The notes under the pieces are model-generated. The model did not search any database. It was given only the letters and a program-made list of their open reading frames with translations, and was not told the origin of the DNA. A program made the position numbers and the translations under genes. From Chara braunii (taxonomy: Eukaryota; Streptophyta; Charophyceae; Charales; Characeae): 39,843 nucleotides of DNA. Positions 20,152-29,731 of the stretch are shown piece by piece. The first letter of the stretch is position 1, and every line of letters begins with the position of its first letter. The stretch spans positions 2,783,429 through 2,823,271 of the forward strand of contig BFEA01000152.1 of NCBI GenBank assembly GCA_003427395.1, given 5' to 3'.

Positions 20152-21453
20152 TTATGTTTTTGAATTTGTAAGTATTTTTTTTTCTCCTGTTATGACAGAA
20201 GTTATTACTTTGAAATTGGATTGATCAATATTTCCTAAGTTATGCTCCAAGCCCTGGTTCTGAAGCTCATCATGAGACAATTGGGAACCAAGCGGATGAG
20301 ATTCAACAGTGGCTGTTTCTTTGTCAGCCCTATCATCGCCGAGTGGGCCAGCCAATCTTTTGACAGTCAAAAATATTTCCTGAGCAGTCGAAGAGGCTTT
20401 GCTGTGAGTAATCTGAGTGAGGACATCAGTGGCAGATTGAGAACTGAGAGTACCCTGGTGATATGATTCAACCTGAGTCGCCCCAGATTGCGGACCGAGA
20501 GTATCCTGATGATATGATTCCACCTGAGTCGCCCCTATGGGAAACAGGGATAACTCATTTTAATCTGTTGTCTCATCCTTGTCTTCACCCACTGGGACAG
20601 CAGATCTGTGAACCATATTCGAGACTTCCAGGTGAGTATGGTTATCTCTTTCGTCCAGTGAGGTAATACGAGAATGGAAAATATGCGCAGGATCTATAAA
20701 TCTGGCCGAGACTATTGCAAGTAAATTAGAACAGATATTTTTCCATGAAATTTCCGGCGGCTGATTCTGTTCCAAAAAAGTGACCAAGCTTTTACTTCCT
20801 TCCAGCATTGCAACCAGATGTTCCAATACAGATGGTCAGTGGGATATTTCCAGCCTTGGGTGCTGTGATTTGAGGTTACACAACAACCAGTCAGCAATTG
20901 ACAAAATCTTCGTATTAAGATCAACTGCAATAGCAGAATCAGACCTGTTGTTGAGGAAGAAAGAAGGTGGGGGAGAACAGGCCTGAATTACTTCGATATC
21001 CATTAATTCTGTTCCGAAGACAATACTGAGTGGGTTAATTTCCATCGGAGTAGAATCTAAGTCAGAATCTTTGTACACTGCTTTCTTCCCATCCTGCATG
21101 ACTATGTCTCGATTTTCTTTATTTTCGTCCTCCGCAGGAATGTCTTTCCGAGCAATGCCTTTTTTCCTTACTACTCTCCACTCAGTGGCCTCTTTATGGA
21201 TGTAATCAACTGCTCTTGGTCCTAGCGACCGATCCGAACCATTCTTAGAAGAGGAAGCCATATCCCTAGGATTTTGAGACCTACCATTCGAGCCCGAGAT
21301 TCCCCCAGAAGAGCTATCTAATTCGTGGACTCCAGTGTCATTGTGACCATAGGGGGGCTTCCTTTTGGACCCCAAGCTTTGAACCTTCACACCTTTAGGA
21401 TCAGTGTTCAATGCCTTGTTGTTCTGCATAGGTGGGAAAGGGGAGGGAGCCAA
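20152..21453 (-). pseudogene. LINE copy 1 ORF1: middle, low-complexity part
   Basis: Continues the ORF1 in another frame after the zinc knuckle region (overlap near 21408-21453). Mostly hydrophilic and probably disordered (SSSGGISGSNGRSQN, EDENKENRDIVMQDGKK), with the tandem peptide GATQVESYHQ repeated near the end. In-frame stops lie at 20836 (TGA) and 20560 (TAA). No domain was recognised. A role in RNA binding or particle assembly would be only inference from ORF1 in general. Confidence 0.6.
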
Positions 21454-23177
21454 TCCTGTGGTGGACGGGGCGACTTGTGAACGTCACTCCTCCCTTCCCA
21501 AATCCACCCAACCAGTTGGCCAGCCTGACTGATATCCGCATGGTACACCCACCCTTCGTGCCCCGGGACCGCAGGGTCCCATTTATTAGGTCTTTTGGGG
21601 TTCCGTTGAAGACGTCTGTCAATAGGAACCGCATGTTGGGGATGAAGGGAGCACGCATAATCCGTGTGAAGGTGGTCATACGATTTGCACTTAAAACACC
21701 ACGGCCTGAATTTGTGGGCCGTGTGAATCTGGTGTACCCTCCCTCCCATTTTGAAAGGGATTATATCATCCATTGAGAAAAGTTGTTCCTTAGGTAGATC
21801 CAGTGCCAATATTAAGTAATCATCCCTCTTTGCTACATATGAGGGAAGTGGATTAATAAAATTCACGATCTTATATTGTTGGCCAAAATCATGGATAAAA
21901 GTCGTCTATATTTCAATTGGAATATGTCTGAATTCGACCCAGTAAAAGTCCCTCATCATCTGCTCCGTTTTTTCCTCTGGCCCAACTTTTTTAGGAAACC
22001 AGGGATAAATGCGAACTTCAGACCTATCCCAACCCAATTTCTTCCAAGAATCAATACGAACTTTATCCTTATCGAACAGACTGAGGATAGAAAAAATGGT
22101 AGGAGTAACTGGCTGAATTAAGAAAAACTCAGCAACCCCTTCCGGACCATCCCTCAATGACTCCAGCTTTTCACAAATGAATTTAATTTTATCATTGACC
22201 GATCTGTTAGCAGCATCATCATAAAAAATCCAGTTGCTAGCATGCTTAGTATAGATTGAATCACGCTATGCTAATTTATCAGTAGGATAAGACTTCATTA
22301 ACGTTTTCCGACCCCCATGCTCAATCACCTGCTGTTCCGACGGAAGAAGGAACAACGAAAGAAAATACGCACGAGTCGATGACAGATTTCTCAGAGGTAC
22401 TTTCAATTTCTCGTCCTGAGATTCAGTAGAATCAACTGCAGGGCGATGAATATCTAACGTTCTGTTTTGAATAGATTCCCTTACTTTTTGCGCCCATGAT
22501 GTCTGGTTAGATCCTTGGGAGGGACTATTCTTCTTATTCTGCCCATTCTGATTCTCCTAATTCTGACTGTTGATTGATGTTGATGGATTCATACCATCCT
22601 GAAATTTGTTCTGTCTGTGATCATCCTTATTCAGAATGTCATGAACTTTTTCCAGCATTCGCTCCTCCTCTGTGAGGATCTCATCATCTTCATCTTCTTC
22701 CCCTGATGAGAAGTCATCTTCATCATCCTCATCATCTCTCATACACGTATCATTAGGTGTGCTCTTAGTTACCACCATCTCGTCAACCTAATGACTGACC
22801 AGAGTATCGGTCTGCGAATTGAGATGATTATGCGTGCCCAGAGCAGGGAATTCTTCGATGTTTGTGATAGCCAACTGCGCAGGTTGTTCTGTGATCTGCC
22901 TCCCAATCAGTGCCGCCGAATATGATGTTTTAACCGGTATAATGCCTGCCCTACCAGGGCCCGCCTGCTTCCCTGATCGTCCACCTAATGTGGAAGTGAA
23001 ATTTGGCCGGGCATATGGGGTTGAACATAACTGCTTCATCATAGCATGCCTCATGGCCCCTTGGTAGAACAACATAGACCCAGGACCTTTCGCACGCCTG
23101 AAACCCAGATTCATAGTGATAACGATGGGCGAGACAGGGCTAATATAAATGCCCCACCCAACCAACCATCCAGACAA
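21408..23177 (-). pseudogene. LINE copy 1 ORF1: acidic N-terminus, DUF4283-like region, zinc knuckle
   Basis: ORF1 of plant L1 elements is an RNA-binding protein. From a start at 23177 (MSGWLVGWG; a later Met in VITMNLGFRR is also possible) it has a Lys/Arg/Gly-rich head, an acidic stretch (RDDEDDEDDFSSGEEDEDDE), and a DUF4283-like region (about 22400-21870) with WKKLGWDRSEVRIYPWFP and FYWVEFRHIPIEI. A knuckle follows (CFKCKSYDHLHTDYAC, CX2CX4HX6C). All lie in one frame, interrupted by four TAG codons (22788, 22557, 22266, 21906). The TGA at 21408 marks a frameshift, because the reading continues in the neighbouring frame. Confidence 0.75.
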
Positions 23178-24300
23178 TCAGCCAATCAATAAACTACAGC
23201 TTATCTGGCCAACACTGCGACTAAGGCGAAATGGTTGACCTCTCTGCCAACCAATAAATAGACATGTACAACCACCAACCAATAACTCCGCTAATCAATC
23301 ATAGAAAAGAGAAGATGTGGAAGACTTTTCGTTCAGGTAATCAATGAGTTACGACTATGTGGTTGGATCTCCAAATGCCAACGAAGCGACTAATACCATA
23401 TGGTTGACCTATTAGCCAACCAATAAATAGGCCTGTATGACCACCCAACCTATAAATAAGCTAATCATCATACCTGGAGATAATGTGAAATATTTTTCCA
23501 ACTAATCATTCAATAGACCTGTTCGTGACTTAGGATGTTCATTTGGCTGGCTTGGTACTCATAATGAGGAGGGATACAGGGGTAGGGGAGGAGAAATGAT
23601 GAAGGGAACGTACCAGAGTAATGTCTTGTCCTCTCAAAAAACGTGATACCCCTTCGTTACCTTTCTCCCTTGTGTAGGCAGAGTCTGATCCTCGTAGAAC
23701 GTCCCTTCTCCAAAATTATGAACACCAGGGTAAACGAGATCAGCAGTGCTCGTGGTCATATGCAACACAAATTTAGCTGGAGATGTATCACGCACTTCCT
23801 TCTACTAGGGCTCTGGAGAGCGATGGCTACACAATACTGCCAAATTGAAACCCAAAGATGCTGGACACCTCCTTAACAATACACTACCTTCAGTGAAAAT
23901 TCTGCAGCCGAACAATAATGCCAATGACCAGACTCATGCATCAAGTGTTGACTGAATTTGATGTTGCCAAAAAGCAGGCACCTCCTCGACGTAAACACAC
24001 ACTTCAGCGTTGACCAGGGCTAACTCCACCATGTCACCATTGGCAATGACCACAGTCAATGCCTTGTAGCCGTCTTACCGCCAAAAATAACGGTGGCTAT
24101 GGAGCGCGCATGTGGAACCCGTGGACCACTAACCAACCCCGACGATGGACGAAAGGTCACGGATCAGAGCGACAACCACGTCAGCCTGTGACGTGGCGCG
24201 ATCTAGTGCCTCAGTGCACAAGCGCGTGCGTGAGGCGCTCTCAGAAGCCTGGCATGCTGGTCTGCCAGGATACCCAGCTCCAGTGGTGGGTCACACCTCA
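23178..24300 (-). other. LINE copy 1 5' untranslated region
   Basis: About 1.1 kb between the ORF1 start and the right target duplication, without a coding frame. It has two copies of an ~80-bp segment (23217-23303 and 23396-23472, period 179) sharing GGTTGACCT and GCCAACCAATAAATAG. The outer end (24060-24300) is more GC-rich. Internal promoters of LINEs lie in this region, but no motif was assigned. Confidence 0.55.
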
Positions 24301-24310
24301 GCCCAGTTTA
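24301..24310. repeat. Target-site duplication of LINE copy 1 (right)
   Basis: gcccagttta, identical to 3723-3732, about 1.1 kb upstream of the ORF1 start in LINE orientation. Confidence 0.65.
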
Positions 24311-24631
24311 GAATTTAGTAAGTACTTGGTCTGAAATTTAGATTTGAATTGTATCTGAGAATTTAGTTTGCCTTCGGAAATAATTTTAGGGTTAAACAGT
24401 ATAATTTTCGTGAATTGCCTTGTGCTTTTTTGAGATTTGCAGATTATAGTTCGTTGTTCTTTGCCAATAGTGTTTCTATCCTAGAAACATGCCAGCGTTT
24501 CCTGTGCAGCAAGGATATTGCATTATAGGCTGAAGGAGTGGAGAGTTTCTGCTATGATTAGTTCAGCCACCTTTTCTGTGCTTCAAGGCTATTTTGAGGA
24601 GTTCTTCTTCCTTTTGAGGCTGAGTGGTCTT

Positions 24632-24657
24632 GGGACGCTGGACCCGGTTTCCAGCAG
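24632..24657 (+). other. First hairpin of the 3' module (A:U type)
   Basis: gctgga (24637-24642) and tccagc (24650-24655) around CCCGGTT. Sequence downstream differs from other copies. Confidence 0.65.
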
Positions 24658-24773
24658 GTTTTTCTCTTCCTTGGCAACACCGGGTAGAATTGTGAGGTCC
24701 CTGGCCTCGACCACTTTTGTTTCGAAATATAAAGCAATAACTTCTCAAAAAAAAAAAAAAAAAAAAAAAAAAA

Positions 24774-24793
24774 NNNNNNNNNNNNNNNNNNNN
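24774..24793. other. Assembly gap (20 N) within poly(A)
   Basis: Ns interrupt a homopolymer, so the real tail length is unknown. Confidence 0.99.
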
Positions 24794-24826
<33 letters not shown>

Positions 24827-24870
24827 AGGGAGAGGAATATGTAAGGGCATACTCACACTAGCACTTTCCC

Positions 24871-25022
24871 AAATGCATCTGACTGCAATTACGAGCAAAC
24901 CTGGATGAATCTCACCGCAATCACGTCCTAAGAAAAAAAGTCCAAAGTGCATCTGACTGCAATTACGACTACACCTGGATGAATCTGACCGCAATCACGT
25001 CCACAACTAACTAAAAAGTCCG
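24871..25022. repeat. Two tandem ~75-bp units
   Basis: 24871-24943 and 24944-25022 share GCATCTGACTGCAATTACGA, CCTGGATGAATCT and CCGCAATCACGTCC. They may belong to a satellite that extends elsewhere in the genome. Confidence 0.8.
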
Positions 25023-25163
25023 AGTATCCATCCTGTCAATCAATGCATGACATGATTGATTGGAATGGGTGAGCACACAAGTACTAGTCCAAAGCCAATC
25101 ATGTAGGCAGGCGGCAAAGCCTCTGTTGGAGCTCATGACCAATTGTAGCTACAAGAAGGGGTG

Positions 25164-25320
25164 GGAGACGAAGAGGAGAAGAAGAGAGAAGAAGAGAGAA
25201 GAAGAGAAGAAGAGAAGGAGAGAAGAAAAGAAAAGAAAGGAAAGGAAAGAGAGGAAGAGGAGGGAGGAAGGAGGGAGGGGAGCAGTGAGGAAAGTAGGAG
25301 AAAGGAGAGCAGCACACACG
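25164..25320. repeat. GAAGAG-type purine microsatellite
   Basis: Irregular (GAAGAG)n and (AGGAAG)n tract. Open frames across it are compositional. Confidence 0.9.
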
Positions 25321-25354
25321 AGCAGAACCCCTTAGCGCAAATCGGAAATTTGAT

Positions 25355-25562
25355 TAAACCACCAGTACTTGGCCCAGCTATGGATGCCAAGCCTGAAAAC
25401 GGGCTGCACACCATTTTGCGCCGACCCGTCAGCGCAACAAAAAAAAATTGTTTTGGCTGGCGGCGCCAGCCTTTGAGGGCCGGTACCCCGAGCCTCCGGA
25501 AGTTGCGGGGCGTTAATGGCAACACCCTGCGGCCGATGTATGGGCCAAGTACTGGTGGTTTA
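25355..25562. mobile_element. MITE-like element with 22-bp perfect terminal inverted repeats
   Basis: TAAACCACCAGTACTTGGCC.. (25355-25376) is exactly inverted at 25541-25562. The element is 208 bp with a GC-rich, non-coding interior. The TA at each outer end could be a TA target duplication, as for Tc1/mariner-type elements. Assignment to a superfamily is not possible from one copy. Confidence 0.6.
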
Positions 25563-25657
25563 GTAAGAGTGAAACAACTAATTTCCGTCGCAGACGCCCG
25601 TACGCCACTTTTCAGCTGCTTCCGCATACAGCCATCATCAGGGGACTTGTGATTCGC

Positions 25658-25925
25658 TTAGGGGAATGATAACTTACCGTCTTTAAATATTAAAAAGCAG
25701 CTACCGAAGCCTGTCCCACCACCGTAGATCCAGTGATGGTAGTCCGCTTCTAGCGTGTTGCCGTACGGAACCATATTCCCAAGTGCCATGTAGGACTGTT
25801 TTCCAAAACCATCCTTATCGTACGGAGATAAACCATCCTTATCGTACCGAGAGAAAACAAAAAAAAACTTGCATGGGCAAGCTGCGTGCCGCCAGATAGT
25901 CATCTTTGTTGTAGAGTTAGAGACG
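25658..25925 (-). CDS. Possible exon fragment, unknown protein
   Basis: An 81-residue minus-strand open frame whose second half (NMVPYGNTLEADYHHWIYGG, then TGFGSCFLIFKDG) looks like ordinary globular protein and ends at GACG/GTAAGTT, a good 5' splice site (about 25672-25666). The first half contains a duplicated YDKDG motif and could include intron. I do not recognise a family and see no second exon, so this may be a captured gene fragment or chance. Confidence 0.2.
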
Positions 25926-26486
25926 GGCGGGAAGGGGATAGTCTGGAAGGTACGGACGATATGGAAGAGCCTGGGTGTATCGGAGGACAGAAGACGCTAT
26001 GAGCAAACCAGGTCAGAGAAGAAAGGGAGGGAAGAGGGGGAAGAGAGGTTGGAGCCCGCTGGAGGGAAAATTGGCAGGGTAGGAGTGGTGGATTGGAAAA
26101 ACGTGTCGTGCCGTCTGTATCTGGGAAAAGAAGCAAAAAGTGATTAGAATTGGTGGCAGGTAGTAAGGGGAGGGGAGGAGGTGTCAGGTAGGGGTGAGTG
26201 CATGACGGATTGGGAAGGGGACAAAGGCAGAGTGGATTTGGGATATGGAAGGAGCCGACTCAACTCGAAGAGAGGGGGATATTGAGGAGAAATGGGCATG
26301 ACACAGGTGAAGCGGCGGGTCGATGCAGAACGCGGGAAAATGTGAAAAGCAAGAAGTCAGGGCGGAGGGCAGCAAGGCTGTGAGGCTCAGGCTCGGAAAA
26401 CACGGGTACTTGGAAGCAAGGAAAAGGGCGTTTCTGGGTAGGTTACCAGTTCAAGTAGCGGCTCCCGTTTTTTCCTGGTCCGATCC
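25926..26486. other. Unassigned purine-rich stretch
   Basis: GGAAGG/GGGAAG-rich sequence on the plus strand. Frames in both directions are compositional. Nothing was recognised. Confidence 0.5.
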
Positions 26487-27280
26487 TTAAGATACGTTAT
26501 CCCAGCAGCCACCCTTGGACGTGGAGAATTCTGCAAGGGCCTTGATAAATAGTCTGTTGGGGAGCCCCTTCAGTTGCAGTTCTTTCCTCAGAGCAAGCGA
26601 GGCCAATCCCACTCCTCTATGGTCTGAAGGGTGGGAGTAAATCCTATTGAAGTGGCATTTGATAACACCTTTTTTCTGGCTCATGGGTCCGCATGATTGA
26701 AAATCTTGAGTTCAGAGGATCCGGATGGGATCATCGCTCCAGATAAATGCTTGATTCTTGGTGACGGCAGTACATGTTACTTGTGGGGGCACTCTGGAGC
26801 AGTTAATCGAACACCCGAGAAATTCCCACCCACCTTCATTATCGTCCGTTCTCACGAGGGAGAGATTGCCATCGTAGGATTCTTTGAACGACTTGAGAAG
26901 CTCAGTGGCATGAGTGTTTGCTGAGTAGTCGTTCCTTGGCATTAGGATAAAAACTGACATCATCTACTAATCTTAGTCCCGTGATGTACTTGGAGTCAGA
27001 TCCCATGGAGGGAAGAAAACAGATCTCATTGTAGGAACACTGCACTGACAGCAGGCATGCCAAAGCCGGTCTGGAGCATTTTCCCATAGGTATACCTATC
27101 CTATGCTGGATGATCATAGTGGAGACGCGAGAGAAAGAATGATCAAGGTCCAATTTGACAAAATCAATTAATTGTTGAAATTTCAGTGATACCCATCCTG
27201 GGCCGAGGTCCCACTAGCAACTGGATAGGATAGAAACGAGTTTGTGGGGCAGTTGAGTGACCCATATCCTGCCGTGCAGT
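26487..27280 (-). pseudogene. Divergent reverse-transcriptase-like fragment
   Basis: Minus-strand remnant in two frames. The upstream frame (about 27280-26902) has FQQLIDFVKLDLDHSFS, then IGIPMGKCSRPALACL (fits RT motif B, PxGxxxSP) and LRLVDDVSFYP (motif C, xVDD). The second frame (26963-26487) continues with LLKSFKESYDGNLSL, GGWEFLGCSI (the FLG of the following motif) and a C-terminal part with SHPSDHRGVGLASLALRKEL. It matches neither the LINE (FADD) nor the Ty3 (YLDD) enzyme here. The motif B GIPMG form occurs in other RT lineages, but I cannot assign one. A stop lies near 27225, and one frameshift near 26950. Confidence 0.55.
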
Positions 27281-27902
27281 ACTCGTGATCCCACGGTCAG
27301 TATTTTACATGTATTACCCGAAAAAGTAAGGAGGTCTTTGTTCCCCTCCTCCTCTCCTTAACACTGGGCATGCCCGTGCAAAGAAAACTTCCCGCCAGAA
27401 TCTTTTCAATCGGTTGAGGGTGTGGCCAACCCCAAAAGAGGGTGGGGTCGGCCTTAGGCCCACTGGATAGAAGATATTCAGTATTTTACTTGCTGTTGTG
27501 CAATTATCTCATTGGCTGGAGCCCTCCTTCAATCACGGAGTATATGGAGGGTGTCAAGATCACTGCTGACAGAAGTCAAGTTTATTCCAGAAAATGTGCC
27601 GGTTACTTCGTTCGCTGTTGTTGCAACCACCATGGCTGGGAAGCACTCGGCCGTGATTTCCGGCGGGCAGTCTCTGTTTCTTTTCTTTTTTTTGCCTTTC
27701 TCCTGTTTTTTAGCCCAGAAATTCGTAATGAACCTGTCAGCTTTTGCCACTCAGTGTCACACTGGATTGGCCACACTCCTATCCGACTGCTAAGGGGACC
27801 TCACCCCTGATTCCCCTGAACCGCTACAGAAGGAGGCCCCTTCCCCCCATCTGTTCACTCGGATATTTTTCTTCCCAATACTGGAGTAGTAATAGCAGAT
27901 CG

Positions 27903-27904
<2 letters not shown>
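27281..27904. other. Unassigned sequence upstream of a long T run
   Basis: May hold the N-terminal remains of the RT-like element (27281-27430, minus strand, several stops). Beyond that, 27431-27904 contains only short frames on both strands with no recognisable motif. Confidence 0.4.

Positions 27905-27960
<56 letters not shown>
27905..27960. repeat. T56 homopolymer
   Basis: Fifty-six consecutive T. It could be the poly(A) tail of a minus-strand retroposon whose body would be to the right (27961 onward), but that sequence carries no recognised 3' module. Confidence 0.9.
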
Positions 27961-27963
<3 letters not shown>

Positions 27964-28552
27964 GCCCTGATAATAGACTTGTGAGGAAGTTAATGTTGTA
28001 GCTAGCTTATACCGGCAATCCCTTGGTAGTTCTGGCAGATTTGTGGTCCAGAGTGTTTTTTTTTATTTTTAATCATATATTGACAGCTGCAATCTATGGT
28101 TAGTGGTGGGCATAGAAGAGCTGAAGAGATTTCATTCTTGTGGAAGAGATCCAGGTGGACACTTATGTATTATCATTCCTTTTTTCCAATTGTGTGGTCT
28201 TTTATTTTGGATGAGCAATCAGAGAGGAGGAAGAGATATGAGGCTGATGGTATGGTGGTGAGATGAAGGAGAGACAACATTGACAGTATTCTTGTGCTCT
28301 TCTTCTTCTCCTTCTTTCCTCGCCAAACCTTTTCGTTTTCGCTTCGCTATTATTGTGAGGTAACTTACATGTCATCAGCATTACTATGATTTTCTGAGGC
28401 CGCATAAGGAAATAGTGCAGATGGGTGTTATTATTACTTGGAGGTATTATTGAGGAGAGGGAGGGAAATCACATCAGACCCTTTCTTTCTTGTCTCATTC
28501 TAGCGAGGGCCATGTCTTCTTTTTTTTCAAACCAAGGTCAGGGATGGCCATT
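27961..28552. other. Unassigned sequence
   Basis: AT-rich, with short T and GA tracts. No gene or repeat family was recognised on either strand. Confidence 0.5.
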
Positions 28553-28608
28553 ATGTGTATGCACTCCCCCCCCCCCAAAAAAAAAAAAAAAAAAAGATGT
28601 GTATGCAC
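28553..28608. mobile_element. Tail-only insertion (C11A19) with 12-bp target duplication
   Basis: atgtgtatgcac occurs at 28553-28564 and again at 28597-28608. Between them are only t, C11, A19 and g. The C-then-A order equals the tail of SINE-like copy a (C13A26). It looks like a target-primed insertion that copied little beyond the tail. Confidence 0.65.
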
Positions 28609-28881
28609 ACAATGTTTCGGCACTGACAGGGTTGGCGCTATGTATGAGCTGGTGCATCATGCATGAAGGTTCGTGGACGTTTCACAGAAGTCCCTGAGCC
28701 GTCGTTGTTTTTCCCTTTTCTTTCAACTCACAAAATGTTTTTCCCTTAAAGTGGGTCCCATGCCCAAGGTTGACACCGAAGAAAAAGAAAAAGAGAAAGA
28801 AAAAAAGACAAGATATAGAACCACAGCTGACTTTCGCAGTTTCCAACATTTTTCAGCAGTGTTCAACAACTCTATATACAT

Positions 28882-29165
28882 GGGACGCTGACCCGTTTTC
28901 CAGCAGGTGATGCGCCCCACCAATGGATTGGAGCCATCAACTGAGCTGCTAGGGGTGGGGGCTCTGATCACTGTCCCTAGCAGCCTCAATGGGAAAACTA
29001 GGGCGCAGTCACGGTTTCAAAAAACAACAACAACAAGAAGAACAATAACAACAATCACTGTGAAGGTCGGTCACCAATAGATGGAGCCTCCCTGGGAGTG
29101 CTAGTTGTGCCTGCTCCTATCAGCACCCCTAGCATCAGCTCGGGTTGTTCTCTCTAAAAAAATAA
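28882..29165 (+). mobile_element. Decayed plus-strand retroelement 3' end
   Basis: Contains a degenerate first hairpin (28888-28905; one base of the stem is lost) and second-hairpin sequence GCGCCCCACCAATGGATTGGAGC, then a (CAA)n/(ACA)n stretch (29022-29060). A second partial ACCAATAGATGGAGC follows at about 29080-29095, and an A-rich end at 29156-29170. Two 3' ends may be superposed. There is no coding frame. Confidence 0.45.
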
Positions 29166-29170
29166 AATGC

Positions 29171-29690
29171 AATAACCCATGCCATATGTCTCGTGGAAAC
29201 TGAGGGTCTCAAAGGGCCTACCTGGCCGCCGTCAGCCCAGGCCGAACAAGAGCAAAGAAGGCCCTACACGAATTCAGGGCCTGGGTGTGTGACAATTGAC
29301 TTTAGTTAACTGTCAGTCCACCCAACAGTCAAAGTCCAAAGGTACCTAGCCCAGGCTGCTGGTCAAGCACACACATTTGTTTGTATGCAGGTACCCAGAC
29401 AGCATCAGGTCCAAGGGAGAAGTCTGCAACTGTATCATCTGGGCCTTCAGATTTGAGTCAATCTGGACGACTAAGTAAAGAGGACCGACGCCACATCTGT
29501 TACTTAAGGCTGGCCTCGAGAGAGTCAAGCATCCAGTCTTGCTATGCTGCTTTGACGCTGGCTCGACTTTGACTAGACGCTGGCTTCATGTTGGCGCGAC
29601 GCTGGCTACACGCTGGCAGTGCACAGGCGTTGCGGACGACACCACTAGGTGGAGACAGCATGCTGGTGCTTCTGCATTATGCGCCAGATT
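29171..29690. other. Unassigned sequence with short GACGCTGGCT repeats
   Basis: No gene was recognised. A short plus-strand frame (29381-29572) follows a T-rich stretch ending in GCAG, but no protein motif is visible. A few degenerate GACGCTGGCT repeats lie at 29555-29615. Confidence 0.45.
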
Positions 29691-29731
29691 TGGTGATGTG
29701 GCGCTACCTCTGGTCTACATTGCATGCTTTC
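29691..29731. repeat. 34-bp minisatellite, left portion
   Basis: GATGTGGCGCTACCTCTGGTCTACATTGCATGCT, one unit of the array that continues at 30599 on the other side of LINE copy 3. Confidence 0.75.

Larger units (their letters stand above)
3733..24300 (-). mobile_element. L1-like LINE, copy 1 (split by a Ty3/gypsy element)
   Basis: Non-LTR retrotransposon read right to left. It holds a 5' untranslated region (23178-24300), ORF1 (about 23177-19099), ORF2 with endonuclease (about 18965-18302), reverse transcriptase (17373-16346) and zinc-finger C-terminus (about 5800-4206), then a 3' region with the hairpin module and poly(A) (3733-4205). A 10-bp target duplication flanks it. Subtracting the inserted 10,266-bp LTR element and its 5-bp duplication leaves about 10.3 kb, which is long for a plant L1; much of the extra length is in ORF1. 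Both ORFs carry stops and frameshifts, so the copy is inactive. Order and domains follow LINE copy 2 at 31-37 kb. Confidence 0.85.
24311..24825 (+). mobile_element. 3' end of a plus-strand poly(A) retroelement
   Basis: AT-rich sequence leading to the first hairpin of the shared 3' module (24637-24655), ~90 bp of further sequence and a long poly(A) (24747-24825, broken by 20 Ns at 24774-24793). The second hairpin is absent. If LINE copy 1 inserted into it, its upstream part would be the sequence left of 3733. No ORF was recognised. Confidence 0.45.

Noticed and set aside
24871-25022. CRISPR-like array
   Set aside because: There are only two contiguous units with no spacers, in a eukaryotic repeat context.
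25099-25652. Frames of alternating Glu/Arg/Lys (or Ser/Leu/Phe)
   Set aside because: They come from a GAAGAG microsatellite and are not genes.
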